DNA from: Streptomyces sp. WAC05374
GTDB taxonomy: Bacteria > Actinomycetota > Actinomycetes > Streptomycetales > Streptomycetaceae
Reading direction: 5' to 3'
Assembly (NCBI RefSeq): GCF_004353505.1
Contig: NZ_SMNQ01000003.1
Location: 62,001-126,000, forward strand
DNA length: 64,000 nt
The position numbers were made by a program, and so were the translations under genes. Positions 36,862-45,924 of the stretch are shown here, piece after piece. A model generated the notes under the pieces. That model saw nothing but the letters and a program-made list of their open reading frames with translations. It searched no databases and was not told where the DNA came from. Positions within the stretch are counted from its first letter, which is position 1. Every line of letters starts with the position of its first letter.

Positions 36862-37192
36862 CCGCCGTCCGCCGCACCGCCGCCACGGCCTCGTCCAGCT
36901 CCCGCCGCAGCGCCTCCCGCCGGGGCGGGGAGCCGGCCGGGGCCGTTCGCAGAATTTCCGCCAAATCGTTGCAGGCCACCACAAGCTGGTCCGCGACCGC
37001 GAACAGCCCGGCGTCCGGCATGGTCCGCGGGGGTGTGCGGGGGTTCTCCAGCCGCTGCGCCCGGAACGCCAAGTCCCTGGCCAGAGCCAGCCCGTCGGCC
37101 GCCGCGCCCCGCTGGAGACGGCTCTGCGGCGCGGCCCGCAGCCGGTCGGCGAGGCGTTCGACGGCGGCGGTCAGTTCTGTCGTATCGAGCAC
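36845..37192 (-). CDS. Small helical protein of unknown function
   Basis: A 115-residue, Arg/Ala-rich, probably all-helical protein without membrane segments. No family recognised. GTG 37192 lies 6 bases after TAGGGT, a very good -10 box, which suggests a leaderless transcript. Tail-to-tail overlap with the preceding gene. Confidence 0.6.
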   Translation of the reverse strand: MLDTTELTAAVERLADRLRAAPQSRLQRGAAADGLALARDLAFRAQRLENPRTPPRTMPDAGLFAVADQLVVACNDLAEILRTAPAGSPPRREALRRELDEAVAAVRRTAATATL

Positions 37193-37291
37193 GCCGCGAC
37201 CCTACGCGCCGCGACGGGACTGTTGCCAACGGGCGAACGCTCAGGCACGGTGACGTGAAGGAGCACACGCGCACAGCGTCCGGAGGCGCCG

Positions 37292-37522
37292 ATGTCCCAT
37301 GTCTTCTCCGAAGAGACCCACCGAAATCTGCTCTCCCGCATTCCCCACTGCACGGGCCGGCAAGTGTCCGAGTGGCTGCGCACCGTCGAGGAAGGCCCCT
37401 CCCTCGTCCGTTTCGAGGAGAAGGTGAGCTGGCTCCGGGGCGAGCACGACCTCAGTTACGGACACGCCAAGGCGATCATCCACGAGTACGACCTGAGGCG
37501 GGCCGCCCGCAAGCTGCTCTGA
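37292..37522 (+). CDS. DUF4287-like small protein
   Basis: A 76-residue protein with TGRQVSEWLRTVEEG, EKVSWLRGEHDLSYGHAKAIIHEYDL, which resembles the DUF4287 domain found in many actinobacteria. Function is unknown. It stands alone between a divergent small gene and a convergent terminator. Confidence 0.7.
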   Translation: MSHVFSEETHRNLLSRIPHCTGRQVSEWLRTVEEGPSLVRFEEKVSWLRGEHDLSYGHAKAIIHEYDLRRAARKLL

Positions 37523-37540
37523 CGGGCGGGGCTCATCATG

Positions 37541-37581
37541 GCGAAGGGCCCGCCCGGCGCGATGCCGGACGGGCCCTTCGC
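37541..37581. terminator. Bidirectional terminator
   Basis: A perfect 12-bp stem (37541-37552 with 37570-37581) with a smaller CCGGC/GCCGG stem inside, serving the convergent DUF4287 and Bax-inhibitor-like genes. Confidence 0.8.
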
Positions 37582-37595
37582 TGTGATCAGTGGCG

Positions 37596-38474
37596 TCAGT
37601 CGTCGCCCTGGAGGATCGACAGGAGCCGCAGGAACTCCAGGTAGATCCAGACCAGCGTCATGGTGAGGCCGAAGGCCGCCAGCCACGCCTCCTCGCGCGG
37701 AGCGCCGTAGGTGATGCCGTCCTCGACCTGCTTGAAGTCCAGGGCCAGGAAGCACGCACCGAGGATGATGCCGATGACACCGAACAGGATGCCGAGGCCG
37801 CCGCTGCGGAAGCCGAGGCCGTCACCGCCGCCGAACACGGCGAACAGCATGTTCACCGCCATCAGCAGGACAAAGCCGATGGCGGCCGCCATCACGAAGC
37901 CGTAGAAGCGGCGGGTGACGCGGATCCAGCGCATCTTGTAGGCGATGAGCACACCGGCGAAGACGGCCATGGTGCCCAGCACCGCCTGCGGGACGACGCC
38001 CGGCGAGAGGTACGTCGAGACGGCGTTGGAGATCACGCCGAGGAAGACGCCCTCGAAGGCCGCGTACAGCAGGATCAGCGCCGGGGACGCCTTGCGCTTG
38101 AAGGACTGGATCATCGCGAAGACGAAGGCCACGAGGGCCGCGCCGATCGCGATGCCGTACGACTTGTTGAGGTTCTCGGGGTCGACCGGCAGCAGGAACC
38201 AGGCGAGCGCGGCGGTGACGAAGACCGTACCGAGCGTCATCGCGGTGCGGGACACCACGTCGTCGATCGTCATCGCGCCCGGGCGCGCCGGGGCCTGGGC
38301 GGGGGCGCCGAGCTGGGCGTCCTGCGCGTAGGGGTTGGTCGCGTACGGGTTCGTCGCGTACGGGTTGGTTCCAGCGGCGGGGCCCCCGGCCTGCGGCTGC
38401 TGCGCGTTGAAGCCCGCATAGCCGTTGTCGCGGCTGAACCCCCGTCGCGAGAAGACCGGGTTGCTGCTCCTCAT
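37596..38474 (-). CDS. Bax inhibitor-1/YccA family membrane protein
   Basis: A 292-residue protein with an N-terminal cytosolic region (1-70) containing a threefold NPYAT repeat, then seven membrane helices in the TMBIM/BI-1 arrangement (TIDDVVSRTAMTLG opening; FEGVFLGVISNAV; the late ACFLALDFKQVEDGI with its conserved acidic residue). Family members are pH-sensitive calcium leak channels in Bacillus; the role in Streptomyces is unknown. ATG 38474 has GGAG 7 bases upstream. Confidence 0.88.
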   Translation of the reverse strand: MRSSNPVFSRRGFSRDNGYAGFNAQQPQAGGPAAGTNPYATNPYATNPYAQDAQLGAPAQAPARPGAMTIDDVVSRTAMTLGTVFVTAALAWFLLPVDPENLNKSYGIAIGAALVAFVFAMIQSFKRKASPALILLYAAFEGVFLGVISNAVSTYLSPGVVPQAVLGTMAVFAGVLIAYKMRWIRVTRRFYGFVMAAAIGFVLLMAVNMLFAVFGGGDGLGFRSGGLGILFGVIGIILGACFLALDFKQVEDGITYGAPREEAWLAAFGLTMTLVWIYLEFLRLLSILQGDD

Positions 38475-38644
38475 CTCACTCCTCCATGGCCGCCGTGCGC
38501 GGCCTTAGGACAAGAGTAATGGGCAAGCAAAAGAAACACCCTAGTGCTCGGGGAGGATCTTTCACTCCCGTCACATGCGCCGGTGGCTGAATCCTGCCGG
38601 TCGTCCGGTTTCTTTGTGGGACCGCTCCCGTGGGAGGACGGGAG

Positions 38645-38726
38645 TGCCCGGAACCGGACTCGAACCGGTACGGCCCGAAGGCCAGCGAGGTTTAAGCTCG
38701 CCGTGTCTGCATTCCACCATCCGGGC
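38645..38726 (-). tRNA. bldA: tRNA-Leu(UAA), bldA
   Basis: The 82-base minus-strand sequence folds as a class II tRNA: acceptor GCCCGGA/TCCGGGC, D arm, anticodon stem GCGAG/CTCGC with loop CTTAAAC (anticodon UAA, 38694-38692), a long variable arm around GGCCTTCGGGCC, and T arm with GTTCGAGTC. CCA is not encoded. This is the tRNA that reads the rare UUA codon and controls development and antibiotics in Streptomyces. A 7-bp hairpin (38625-38631 with 38638-38644) lies directly after it. TAGGCT (38761-38756) is a possible -10. Confidence 0.95.
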
Positions 38727-38815
38727 GTTACCCCGCGGCTCCGCGTTGGCACATGAGCCTATCGGGGCGCGTCCCCCGAACAGCGGAACGATGACCCGAT
38801 GTTGTCTTATTTTAT

Positions 38816-38835
38816 TGACGTCTGAGGGTGCGTCA
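38816..38835. promoter_or_regulatory. Inverted repeat in the bldA-ABC transporter spacer
   Basis: TGACG-10 bases-CGTCA, directly after an AT-rich stretch (TTATTTTATTG), about 290 bases before the ABC transporter start. It may be an operator or part of a promoter. The rest of 38727-39127 shows no coding potential that I trust. Confidence 0.35.
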
Positions 38836-39127
38836 GTGCTGGTGGACGCGGTTTCGAGCCAGGCTCAAGGGGCTCGCGGGCGCAAAGACGTACGCAAAGG
38901 AATGACGGAAAGTCGCCGCCCGGTGTCACCCGGTCGGGGACCCGCCCGGTCCGCCCCCGACGCCGGGCGGCGTCTCAGGGGTGCCGTCATACCTCAGGAG
39001 GAGGGGCGGGCCCCCCGGTCCGACTCCAGGCTGCCCCGGATACGGGCATGCGGACGGACGCCCGGCGGGGTGAGCGGCGATGACGATGGACGGGTCCCCG
39101 AAGAACAGTCCCGACAGGAGCCCCCAC

Positions 39128-39898
39128 GTGACCACCACCTCCACCGCGTACCGCGCCACCGCGGTAGCCGCCCGCGCCACGGATCTGTCCAAGGTCTACG
39201 GACAGGGCGAGACCCAGGTGGTCGCCCTGGACCGGGTCACCGTGGACTTCCACCAGGGCGAGTTCACCGCGATCATGGGCCCCTCGGGCTCCGGCAAGTC
39301 GACGCTGATGCACTGCGTGGCCGGACTCGACACGTTCAGCAGCGGTTCGGTCCGCATCGGTGACACGGAGCTGGGCTCCCTCAAGGACAAGCAGCTCACC
39401 CAGTTGCGCCGCGACAAGATCGGCTTCATCTTCCAGGCGTTCAACCTGCTGCCGACGCTGACCGCCCAGGAGAACATCACGCTCCCCATGGACATCGCCG
39501 GCCGGAAGCCCGACAAGGAGTGGGTGCGCAAGGTCATCGACATGGTGGGCCTGTCCGGGCGCCTCGGCCACCGGCCCGCGCAGCTCTCCGGCGGCCAGCA
39601 GCAGCGCGTCGCCGTGGCGCGCGCGCTCGCATCCCGCCCCGAGATCATCTTCGGTGACGAGCCGACCGGAAACCTCGACTCCCGCTCCGGCGCCGAGGTG
39701 CTGGGCTTCCTGCGCAACTCGGTCCGCGAGCTGGGGCAGACCGTCGTGATGGTCACCCACGACCCGGTGGCCGCCTCCTACGCGGACCGCGTGATCTTCC
39801 TCGCCGACGGCCGCATCGTCGACGAGATGCTGCGCCCCACGGCGGACGGCGTGCTCGACCGCATGAAGGAGTTCGACGCCAAGGGCCGCACGAGCTGA
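39128..39898 (+). CDS. ABC transporter ATP-binding protein (LolD/MacB-like)
   Basis: A 256-residue ATPase: Walker A GPSGSGKST, Q-loop FIFQAFNLLPTLTA, signature LSGGQQQR, Walker B IIFGDEPTGNLDS and the switch His in VMVTHD. The signature region and DEPTGNLDS are typical of the FtsE/LolD/MacB group that work with FtsX-type permeases. GTG 39128 has AGGAG 7 bases upstream. The permease follows after 75 bases, so the two are one transporter. Confidence 0.9.
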   Translation: MTTTSTAYRATAVAARATDLSKVYGQGETQVVALDRVTVDFHQGEFTAIMGPSGSGKSTLMHCVAGLDTFSSGSVRIGDTELGSLKDKQLTQLRRDKIGFIFQAFNLLPTLTAQENITLPMDIAGRKPDKEWVRKVIDMVGLSGRLGHRPAQLSGGQQQRVAVARALASRPEIIFGDEPTGNLDSRSGAEVLGFLRNSVRELGQTVVMVTHDPVAASYADRVIFLADGRIVDEMLRPTADGVLDRMKEFDAKGRTS

Positions 39899-39973
39899 CG
39901 CCCGCCGGGGCGCGCCGCCCCGCGCCCGCCCCGGACCCCCGCCGTTCCCCCTTCACCCCAGGACTCACACCTC

Positions 39974-42502
39974 ATGTTCCGTACCGCCTTGCGCAACGTG
40001 CTCGCGCACAAGGCCAGGCTGCTGATGACCGTGCTCGCCGTGATGCTCGGCGTGGCGTTCGTCTCCGGCACCCTGGTCTTCACCGACACCCTGTCCAACG
40101 CCTTCCGCAACCAGTCGGCCAAGAGCTACGACGACGTCGCCGTCGCCGTCACCTCGTACGCCGACGCGAACGACGCCAAGCAGGAGCCCGGCCTCTCCCA
40201 GGCGACCGTCGACAGGATCGGCAAGCTGGAGGGGGTCGCCTCCGTCACCGGACGCGTGGACGGCTTCGCCGGGGTCGCCGACCCCGACGGCAAGCTGATC
40301 GGCGTCGGCTGGTCCAACAAGGGCGCCAACTTCGCCCCCGGCAAGGGCGGCAAGGACTCCGCCTACGACTTCACCGAGGGCTCCGGCCCGGTGAAGGACG
40401 ACCAGATCGCCCTCGACAAGGACACCGCCGCCAAGGGCGCGTACCAGGTCGGCGACACGGTCCGCGTCGCCACGAACGGGCCGGTCAAGGAGTACACCCT
40501 CGCCGGTGTCTTCACCACCGACGACGGCGCCGTCAACGCGGGCGGCAGCCTGGTCCTCTTCGACACCTCCGTCGCCCAGAAGCTGTACCTGAAGCCCGGC
40601 TACTTCACCAGCCTGACCGTCACCGCCGCGCCCGGCGCCGACGACAGCCGCATCCTGGACGCGGTGGAGCCGCTCCTCCCGGAGAACGCCGAGGCCCAGA
40701 CGGGCGCCGCGCTCGCCGACGAGCAGGCGAAGTCGATCGAGGAGGGGCTGAGCGGCCTCAACCAGATGCTGCTGGGCTTCGCCGGCATCGCGCTCTTCGT
40801 CGGCGTCTTCCTGATCTCCAACACCTTCACCATGCTGGTCGCGCAGCGCACCAAGGAACTCGCGCTGATGCGTGCCGTCGGTGCCTCCCGCAAGCAGATC
40901 ACCCGCTCGGTGCTCGCCGAGGCCGGTGTGGTCGGCCTGGTCGCCTCCGTGGTCGGTTTCGCCCTCGGTATCGGCCTGGCTGCCGGCCTGCGCTCCGGGA
41001 TGGCCGCCTTCGGGATGAAGGTGCCCGACGGGCCGCTCGTCATCGGTACGACGCCGCTGCTGTCCGCGCTGGGGGTCGGCGTCCTGATCACGATGCTCGC
41101 CGCGTGGCTGCCCGGGCGCCGGGCGGCGAAGATCCCGCCGGTCGCCGCGATGAGCAGCGTCCACGCGGTGGCGACCACCAAGTCCCTGGTCGTGCGCAAC
41201 TCCATCGGCGGCTTCCTCACCGCCGCCGGCGCCGCCCTGATCGTGGCGGGTGCCGCGGCCGGCTCCGACGGCCGGTGGACGATCGCCGGTGGCGCGTTCC
41301 TGGCGCTGGTCGGTGTGATCGTGCTGATCCCGCTGCTGTCCCGCCCGGTCATCGCCCTCGTACGCCCGCTGCTGATCAGCGCCTTCGGGGTGTCCGGGAA
41401 GCTGGCGAGCCAGAACGCCGTGCGCAACCCGCGCCGCACCGGCGCCACCGCCTCCGCGCTGGCCATCGGCCTGACGCTGGTGACCGGACTGTCGGTGCTG
41501 GGCGTCACGGTCGGCACGGCGCTGGACAAGATGACCACGGACCAGATCAAGGCCGACTACATGGTCGTGATGGCCAGCGGCGGCGACCTGGACCAGTCCG
41601 CGCTGGCCGCGCTGGAGAAGGCGCCGGGCGTCGCGGCGGTCTCGCCGCAGCAGTCCGCGTACTTCGAGATCAAGGACGAGTTCGTCTCCGCGTCGGCCAT
41701 CACGCCGGGCGACATCGAGCGGGTCCTCAAGGTCGAGGTGGTCAACGGCTCGCTGGACTCCCTCGGCGACGGGCGGATCGCGGTCGCCGAGAAGACGGCC
41801 GCCAAGCAGGGCTGGAAGGTCGGCGACACGCTGCCGGTCACGTTCAACGACGACAAGAAGGGCTCGCTGAAGGTCGGCGCGGTCTACAAGGACAGCGAGT
41901 TCCTCTCGCCCGTGCTGGTGGACACCAAGGTCGTCGCCCCGCACGAGACCAAGCCGTACATCCCGCAGATCTTCGTGACCATGGACGGCGGTCAGACCGC
42001 GGCGAACGAGAAGGCCCTGGTCAACGCGCTCGGTGACAACCCGGCGATCAACGTGATGGACAAGCAGGACATCCGCGACCAGTTCGGCGGCATGATCAAC
42101 ATGATGCTGAACATCATGTACGGCCTGCTGGCGATGGCGCTGATCATCGCGGTGCTGGGCGTCGTCAACACCCTGGCCATGTCCGTCTTCGAGCGCCAGC
42201 AGGAGATCGGCATGCTGCGGGCGATCGGTCTGGACCGGCGCCGGGTGAAGCGGATGGTGCGGCTGGAGGCCGTGGTCATCTCGGTCTTCGGTGCGGTCGT
42301 CGGCATCGGCCTGGGCTCGTTCCTGGGCTGGGCGATCGGCCAGACCATCAAGTCGGACCTGCCGGGCTACGCGCTGGTCATCCCGTGGGACCGGATCGGG
42401 ATCTTCCTGGTGCTCGCCGCGCTGGTGGGCGTCCTGGCCGCGATGTGGCCGGCCCGCAGCGCCGCGAGGCTCAACATGCTCAACGCCATCAAGGCCGAGT
42501 AG
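39974..42502 (+). CDS. FtsX-like ABC permease
   Basis: An 842-residue permease with a signal-anchor helix at 18-38 and two FtsX units. The first extracytoplasmic domain (about 40-250) is followed by three helices (FAGIALFVGVFLISNTFTML, VVGLVASVVGFALGIGLAAG and LLSALGVGVLITMLAAWLPG). There are further helices near 410-460, a second large external domain (500-680) and three final helices. EIGMLRAIGLDRRRVKRMV is the coupling segment. This layout belongs to exporters of lipids, peptides or lipoproteins; the substrate is unknown. Confidence 0.88.
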   Translation: MFRTALRNVLAHKARLLMTVLAVMLGVAFVSGTLVFTDTLSNAFRNQSAKSYDDVAVAVTSYADANDAKQEPGLSQATVDRIGKLEGVASVTGRVDGFAGVADPDGKLIGVGWSNKGANFAPGKGGKDSAYDFTEGSGPVKDDQIALDKDTAAKGAYQVGDTVRVATNGPVKEYTLAGVFTTDDGAVNAGGSLVLFDTSVAQKLYLKPGYFTSLTVTAAPGADDSRILDAVEPLLPENAEAQTGAALADEQAKSIEEGLSGLNQMLLGFAGIALFVGVFLISNTFTMLVAQRTKELALMRAVGASRKQITRSVLAEAGVVGLVASVVGFALGIGLAAGLRSGMAAFGMKVPDGPLVIGTTPLLSALGVGVLITMLAAWLPGRRAAKIPPVAAMSSVHAVATTKSLVVRNSIGGFLTAAGAALIVAGAAAGSDGRWTIAGGAFLALVGVIVLIPLLSRPVIALVRPLLISAFGVSGKLASQNAVRNPRRTGATASALAIGLTLVTGLSVLGVTVGTALDKMTTDQIKADYMVVMASGGDLDQSALAALEKAPGVAAVSPQQSAYFEIKDEFVSASAITPGDIERVLKVEVVNGSLDSLGDGRIAVAEKTAAKQGWKVGDTLPVTFNDDKKGSLKVGAVYKDSEFLSPVLVDTKVVAPHETKPYIPQIFVTMDGGQTAANEKALVNALGDNPAINVMDKQDIRDQFGGMINMMLNIMYGLLAMALIIAVLGVVNTLAMSVFERQQEIGMLRAIGLDRRRVKRMVRLEAVVISVFGAVVGIGLGSFLGWAIGQTIKSDLPGYALVIPWDRIGIFLVLAALVGVLAAMWPARSAARLNMLNAIKAE

Positions 42503-42520
42503 CCCCCGGGAAGGGGCACA

Positions 42521-42550
42521 GGGCCGGGTTCCCGTCACGGGGCCCGGCCC
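42521..42550. terminator. Terminator between the permease and cyclopropane synthase genes
   Basis: GGGCCGGG (42521-42528) pairs with CCCGGCCC (42543-42550), with an inner CCCG/CGGG stem; it lies between convergent genes. Confidence 0.7.
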
Positions 42551-42566
42551 TCGGCGTACCGGCGGC

Positions 42567-43871
42567 TCAGCCGCCCGGGCGCTCGTCCCACGTGCGCGGC
42601 CGCAGCGGCAGCCCCGAGGCCCCGTCCCCGGGCGTCCGTACGGCGAGGATCTGGTTGACGCCGATGCGGTTGCGTTCGAAGGAGACGGCGGAGGCCGCCA
42701 TGTACAGGCGCCAGACCCGGGCCCGGCCGGGGGAGGTGAGCCGCGCGGCCTCGGCCCAGCGGTCCTCCAGATTGGTCACCCACTGCCGCAGGGTGAGGGC
42801 GTAGTGCTCCCGGATGGCCTCGACGTCGCGGACCTCGAACCCGGCCTCCTCCAGCGCGGAGGTGGTGCGGCCGACGGGCGCGAGCTCCCCGTCGGGGAAG
42901 ACGTACCGGTCGATGAAGGCGTCGACGTGGTAGGCGGCCTCGTCCTTCTCCGGGCGGCGCGAGATCTGGTGGTTGAGGAGCCTGCCGCCCGGCCTGAGCA
43001 GCGCGTACAGGTCGTCGGCGTACTCGCGGTAGCGGATGCGGCCGACGTGCTCGGCCATCCCGACGGAGGAGATCGCGTCGTACGGGCCGTCCCCTACGTC
43101 CCGGTAGTCCTGGACGCGGATCTCGACCCGGTCGGTCAGCCCCTCGTCGGCGATGCGCTTGCGGGCGTAGGCGGCCTGCTCGGTGGAGAGGGTGACGCCG
43201 ACGACCCGGGCGCCGTACTCGCGGGCGGCGTGGATGGCCATCGAGCCCCAGCCGCAGCCCACGTCGAGCAGCCGGTCGCCCTCCTTCAGGGCGAGCTTGC
43301 GGCAGATCAGGTCGAGCTTGGCGGCCTGCGCCTCCTCGAGGGTGCCGACCTCGGTCCAGTAGGCGCACGAGTAGACCATGGACGGGCCGAGGACCAGCGC
43401 GTAGAAGTCGTTGCCGACGTCGTAGTGGTGGCTGATGGCCGCCCTGTCGCGCCGCCTGGTGTGCAGGGGCCCGGTGCGCGGGCGGACCTCCTCGGCGGGC
43501 GGCGGGGGCGGCGGGAAGGGCCCGGCGATGTGGAGCAGGCCACGGGCGGCGGCACGGAATCTGGGGTCGCGCAGGGCGTGCACGGCGTCCTTGGCGTCGG
43601 CGCCGCGTTCCCAGATCAGCCCCGCGAGCCGGTCGAGGGCCTCGTACAGGTCGCCCTCCACGTCGAGCTCCCCGGCGACCCAGGCGCGGGCGAGCCCCAG
43701 CTCCCCCGGCTTCCACAACAGCCGCCGCAGCGCCCGGCGGTGACGTACGACCAGGACGGGCGCATCCGGCGGCCCCGCCTCACTGCCGTCCCAGGCGCGG
43801 ATCGCGAGCGGGAGCGGAACACCCAGCAGGTCCTCGGCGAGCGCGGTGAGCCGCGACGCGGCGTCGGCCAT
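42567..43871 (-). CDS. Cyclopropane-fatty-acyl-phospholipid synthase
   Basis: A 434-residue SAM-dependent enzyme that adds a methylene bridge (or methyl) to unsaturated phospholipid acyl chains. It has an N-terminal lipid-binding domain, then ISHHYDVGNDFY, MVYSCAYW, motif I LLDVGCGWGSMA, GVTLSTEQAAYA, SVGMAEHVG and the C-terminal FERNRIGVNQIL. ATG 43871 was chosen, with GGAGG 8 bases upstream. Monocistronic. Confidence 0.9.
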   Translation of the reverse strand: MADAASRLTALAEDLLGVPLPLAIRAWDGSEAGPPDAPVLVVRHRRALRRLLWKPGELGLARAWVAGELDVEGDLYEALDRLAGLIWERGADAKDAVHALRDPRFRAAARGLLHIAGPFPPPPPPAEEVRPRTGPLHTRRRDRAAISHHYDVGNDFYALVLGPSMVYSCAYWTEVGTLEEAQAAKLDLICRKLALKEGDRLLDVGCGWGSMAIHAAREYGARVVGVTLSTEQAAYARKRIADEGLTDRVEIRVQDYRDVGDGPYDAISSVGMAEHVGRIRYREYADDLYALLRPGGRLLNHQISRRPEKDEAAYHVDAFIDRYVFPDGELAPVGRTTSALEEAGFEVRDVEAIREHYALTLRQWVTNLEDRWAEAARLTSPGRARVWRLYMAASAVSFERNRIGVNQILAVRTPGDGASGLPLRPRTWDERPGG

Positions 43872-44100
43872 GGAGCACACCTCCGTGATGAGGGATCCCA
43901 GAAATGCTCAACACCACGAAAACACCCGGGGCGTGCGGACACAGTCCCGAAACGGGGCAATGCGACGGCAAAAAGCGAGCCGTTCACCCCGGCCGCGCGC
44001 CCTGACACCCCCTCAGCCCACCGGAGCCCCCGGCCCGCGTCTCCGCACCGGCCACGAGCTCCGCACCCGGCCACCGGAGCCCCCGTCCGGGAACGCCGAA

Positions 44101-44134
44101 GAGGCCGCCCGCACCACGGATGGCGGGCGGCCTC
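44101..44134 (-). terminator. Terminator of ndh
   Basis: A perfect 12-bp stem (44101-44112 with 44123-44134) with a 10-base loop, 27 bases after the ndh stop. The remaining 43872-44100 spacer has no feature that I can support. Confidence 0.75.
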
Positions 44135-44160
44135 TCACGGAGGTGACCAGGGGGGAGCGG

Positions 44161-45543
44161 TCAGGAAGCCTTGGCCTTCTCCGGCTTCGACGCGCTCGCC
44201 GCGGCCGGAGCCGGCTTGGCGGCCTCGTAGAACTCCTCGCGCGGCGACTCGATCGCGCCGAGCGAGACGACCTCGCGCTTGAGGAACATCGCGAGCGTCC
44301 AGTCCGCGAAGACGCGGATCTTCCGGTTCCAGGTCGGCATCGCCATGCCGTGGTAGCCGCGGTGCATGTACCAGGCGAGACGGCCCTTGAGCTTGATCTT
44401 CATCTTGCCCATGACGATCATCGCGACGCCCTTGTGCAGGCCGAGACCGGCGACCGCACCCTTGTTGGCGTGGCTGTACTCCTTCTGCGGGAAGCCCCGC
44501 ATGCCGGAGATCACGTTGTCGCCGAGGACCCGGGCCTGGCGCAGCGCGTGCTGGGCGTTCGGCGGGCACCAGGCGTTCTCGTTGCCGGCCTTGCGGCCGA
44601 CGAGGTCCGGGACCTGCGCGTTGTCGCCGGCGGCCCAGATGTAGTCCGTGCCCTGCACCTGGAGCGTGGCCGCGCAGTCCACGTGGCCGCGCGGGCCCAG
44701 CGGGAGGCCGAAGCGGGCGAGCGCCGGGTTCGGCTTGACGCCGGCGGTCCACACGATGGTGTTGGAGTCGACCTCGAGGCCGTTCTTCAGCACCACGTGG
44801 CCGTCGACGCAGGAGTCCATGGACGTGGAGAGGTAGACCTCGACCCCACGGCCCTCCAGGTGCTCCTTGCCGTACGCGCCGAGCTTGGGACCGACCTCGG
44901 GGAGGATCTTGTCCGCGGCGTCGACCAGGATGAAGCGCATGTCCTCGCGCTTCACGTTCTTGTAGTACTTCGCGGCGTCGCGGGCCAGGTCCTCGACCTC
45001 GCCGATGGTCTCCGCGCCGGCGAAGCCGCCGCCCACGAAGACGAAGGTCAGCGCCTTGCGGCGGACCTCCTCGTCGGTGGTCGAGTCGGCCTTGTCGAGC
45101 TGCTCGAGGACGTGGTTGCGCAGGCCGATGGCCTCCTCGATGCCCTTCATGCCGATGCCCTGCTCGGCGAGGCCGGGGATCGGGAAGGTGCGGGAGATCG
45201 CGCCCATCGCGATGACCAGGTAGTCGAAGGGCAGCTCGTACGCCTCGCCGACGAGCGGCGCGATCGTGGCGACCTTGCGGTCCTGGTCGATGGTGGTGAC
45301 CCGGCCGGTGAGTACCTCGGCCTTGGGCAGCACGCGTCGCAGCGGGACGACGACGTGCCGCGGCGAGATGCTGCCGGCGGCGGCTTCGGGCAGGAAGGGC
45401 TGGTAGGTCATGTACGACCGGGGGTCGACGACCGTGACGGTCGCCTCGCCGTAGCGCATCTTCTTGAGGATGCGCCGAGCTGCGTACAGGCCTACGTACC
45501 CACCGCCTACTACGAGGATCCTGGGACGCTCCGTGGTGCTCAT
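44161..45543 (-). CDS. ndh: Type II NADH dehydrogenase (NAD(P)/FAD oxidoreductase)
   Basis: A 460-residue single-subunit, non-proton-pumping NADH:quinone oxidoreductase. FAD motif ILVVGGGYVGLYAARRI, TYQPFLPEAAAG, NAD motif FVFVGGGFAGAETIGE, TIVWTAGVKPNP, and IWAAGDNAQVPD for flavin. The C-terminal amphipathic part (about 385-440) would hold it on the membrane. ATG 45543 has no Shine-Dalgarno, but GATACT ends 7 bases before it, suggesting a leaderless mRNA. In S. coelicolor ndh is a Rex target; candidate Rex sites are noted separately. Confidence 0.9.
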   Translation of the reverse strand: MSTTERPRILVVGGGYVGLYAARRILKKMRYGEATVTVVDPRSYMTYQPFLPEAAAGSISPRHVVVPLRRVLPKAEVLTGRVTTIDQDRKVATIAPLVGEAYELPFDYLVIAMGAISRTFPIPGLAEQGIGMKGIEEAIGLRNHVLEQLDKADSTTDEEVRRKALTFVFVGGGFAGAETIGEVEDLARDAAKYYKNVKREDMRFILVDAADKILPEVGPKLGAYGKEHLEGRGVEVYLSTSMDSCVDGHVVLKNGLEVDSNTIVWTAGVKPNPALARFGLPLGPRGHVDCAATLQVQGTDYIWAAGDNAQVPDLVGRKAGNENAWCPPNAQHALRQARVLGDNVISGMRGFPQKEYSHANKGAVAGLGLHKGVAMIVMGKMKIKLKGRLAWYMHRGYHGMAMPTWNRKIRVFADWTLAMFLKREVVSLGAIESPREEFYEAAKPAPAAASASKPEKAKAS

Positions 45544-45577
45544 GCCATCGAGTATCCACCCGCTGGAGGGGGGTCGC

Positions 45578-45595
45578 TCGTGCGCCCCTTCACAA
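45578..45595. promoter_or_regulatory. Candidate Rex half-palindrome at the ndh promoter
   Basis: On the minus strand TTGTGAA-GGGG-CGCACGA: one perfect arm of the Rex operator and a degenerate one (4 of 7). It covers the -35 region relative to GATACT (45556-45551), where a redox repressor would act. Confidence 0.4.
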
Positions 45596-45614
45596 GGTTC
45601 TGGGAGACCTCTGC

Positions 45615-45849
45615 TACACTGCGCGGCCCGCGTGACCGAGGTCATGGCGCCCGAGGGGAACCACGGTGTAACGGAAGACGTTGTTCACCCCCGTTGAACT
45701 GCGGCGGCGAGCACCTTTTAACCGTGGACCACCACTGGAGTTCACACCTACGAAACACAGCCGAGGGTGGCGTACGCGCCTGTGAAAGGGCCCCGAAGGG
45801 GGCTCCGGAGGCCGTTGGAAGGCTCCCTGGCCCCCCTCAGGGCCCTTTT
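45615..45849 (+). other. Gene-free, hairpin-rich segment with promoter-like start
   Basis: The 45544-45924 spacer holds TACACT (45615-45620), a good -10 box pointing away from ndh, followed by about 160 bases with an inverted repeat GTTCA/TGAAC (45683-45687, 45695-45699) and ending in the terminator at 45785-45849. No convincing reading frame. This could be a small RNA or simply the untranslated ends of the neighbours. Confidence 0.3.
45785..45849. terminator. Long hairpin after ppx
   Basis: AAAGGGCCC (45785-45793) pairs with GGGCCCTTT (45840-45848); an inner AGGGGGC/GCCCCCT stem extends it. It has an A-run on one side and a T-run on the other, so it can serve both strands. Confidence 0.7.
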
Positions 45850-45851
45850 CC

Positions 45852-45869
45852 TTGTGAAGAACTTCACGA
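45852..45869. promoter_or_regulatory. Rex-operator-like palindrome
   Basis: TTGTGAA-GAAC-TTCACGA, 13 of 14 arm positions matching the published Rex consensus TTGTGAA-n4-TTCACAA as I remember it. It lies 309 bases upstream of the ndh start, just after the ppx terminator. Confidence 0.45.
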
Positions 45870-45924
45870 ACTTTTCCGACGCGCTGTCCGGCGACGCGTG
45901 GATCGGGCGCCGGCGCGGCCCGGA

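Noticed and set aside
39965..42538. Minus-strand frame of about 857 codons opposite the ABC permease
   Set aside because: Codon third positions and membrane pattern support the plus strand; the minus product is a His/Asp/Arg-rich shadow.
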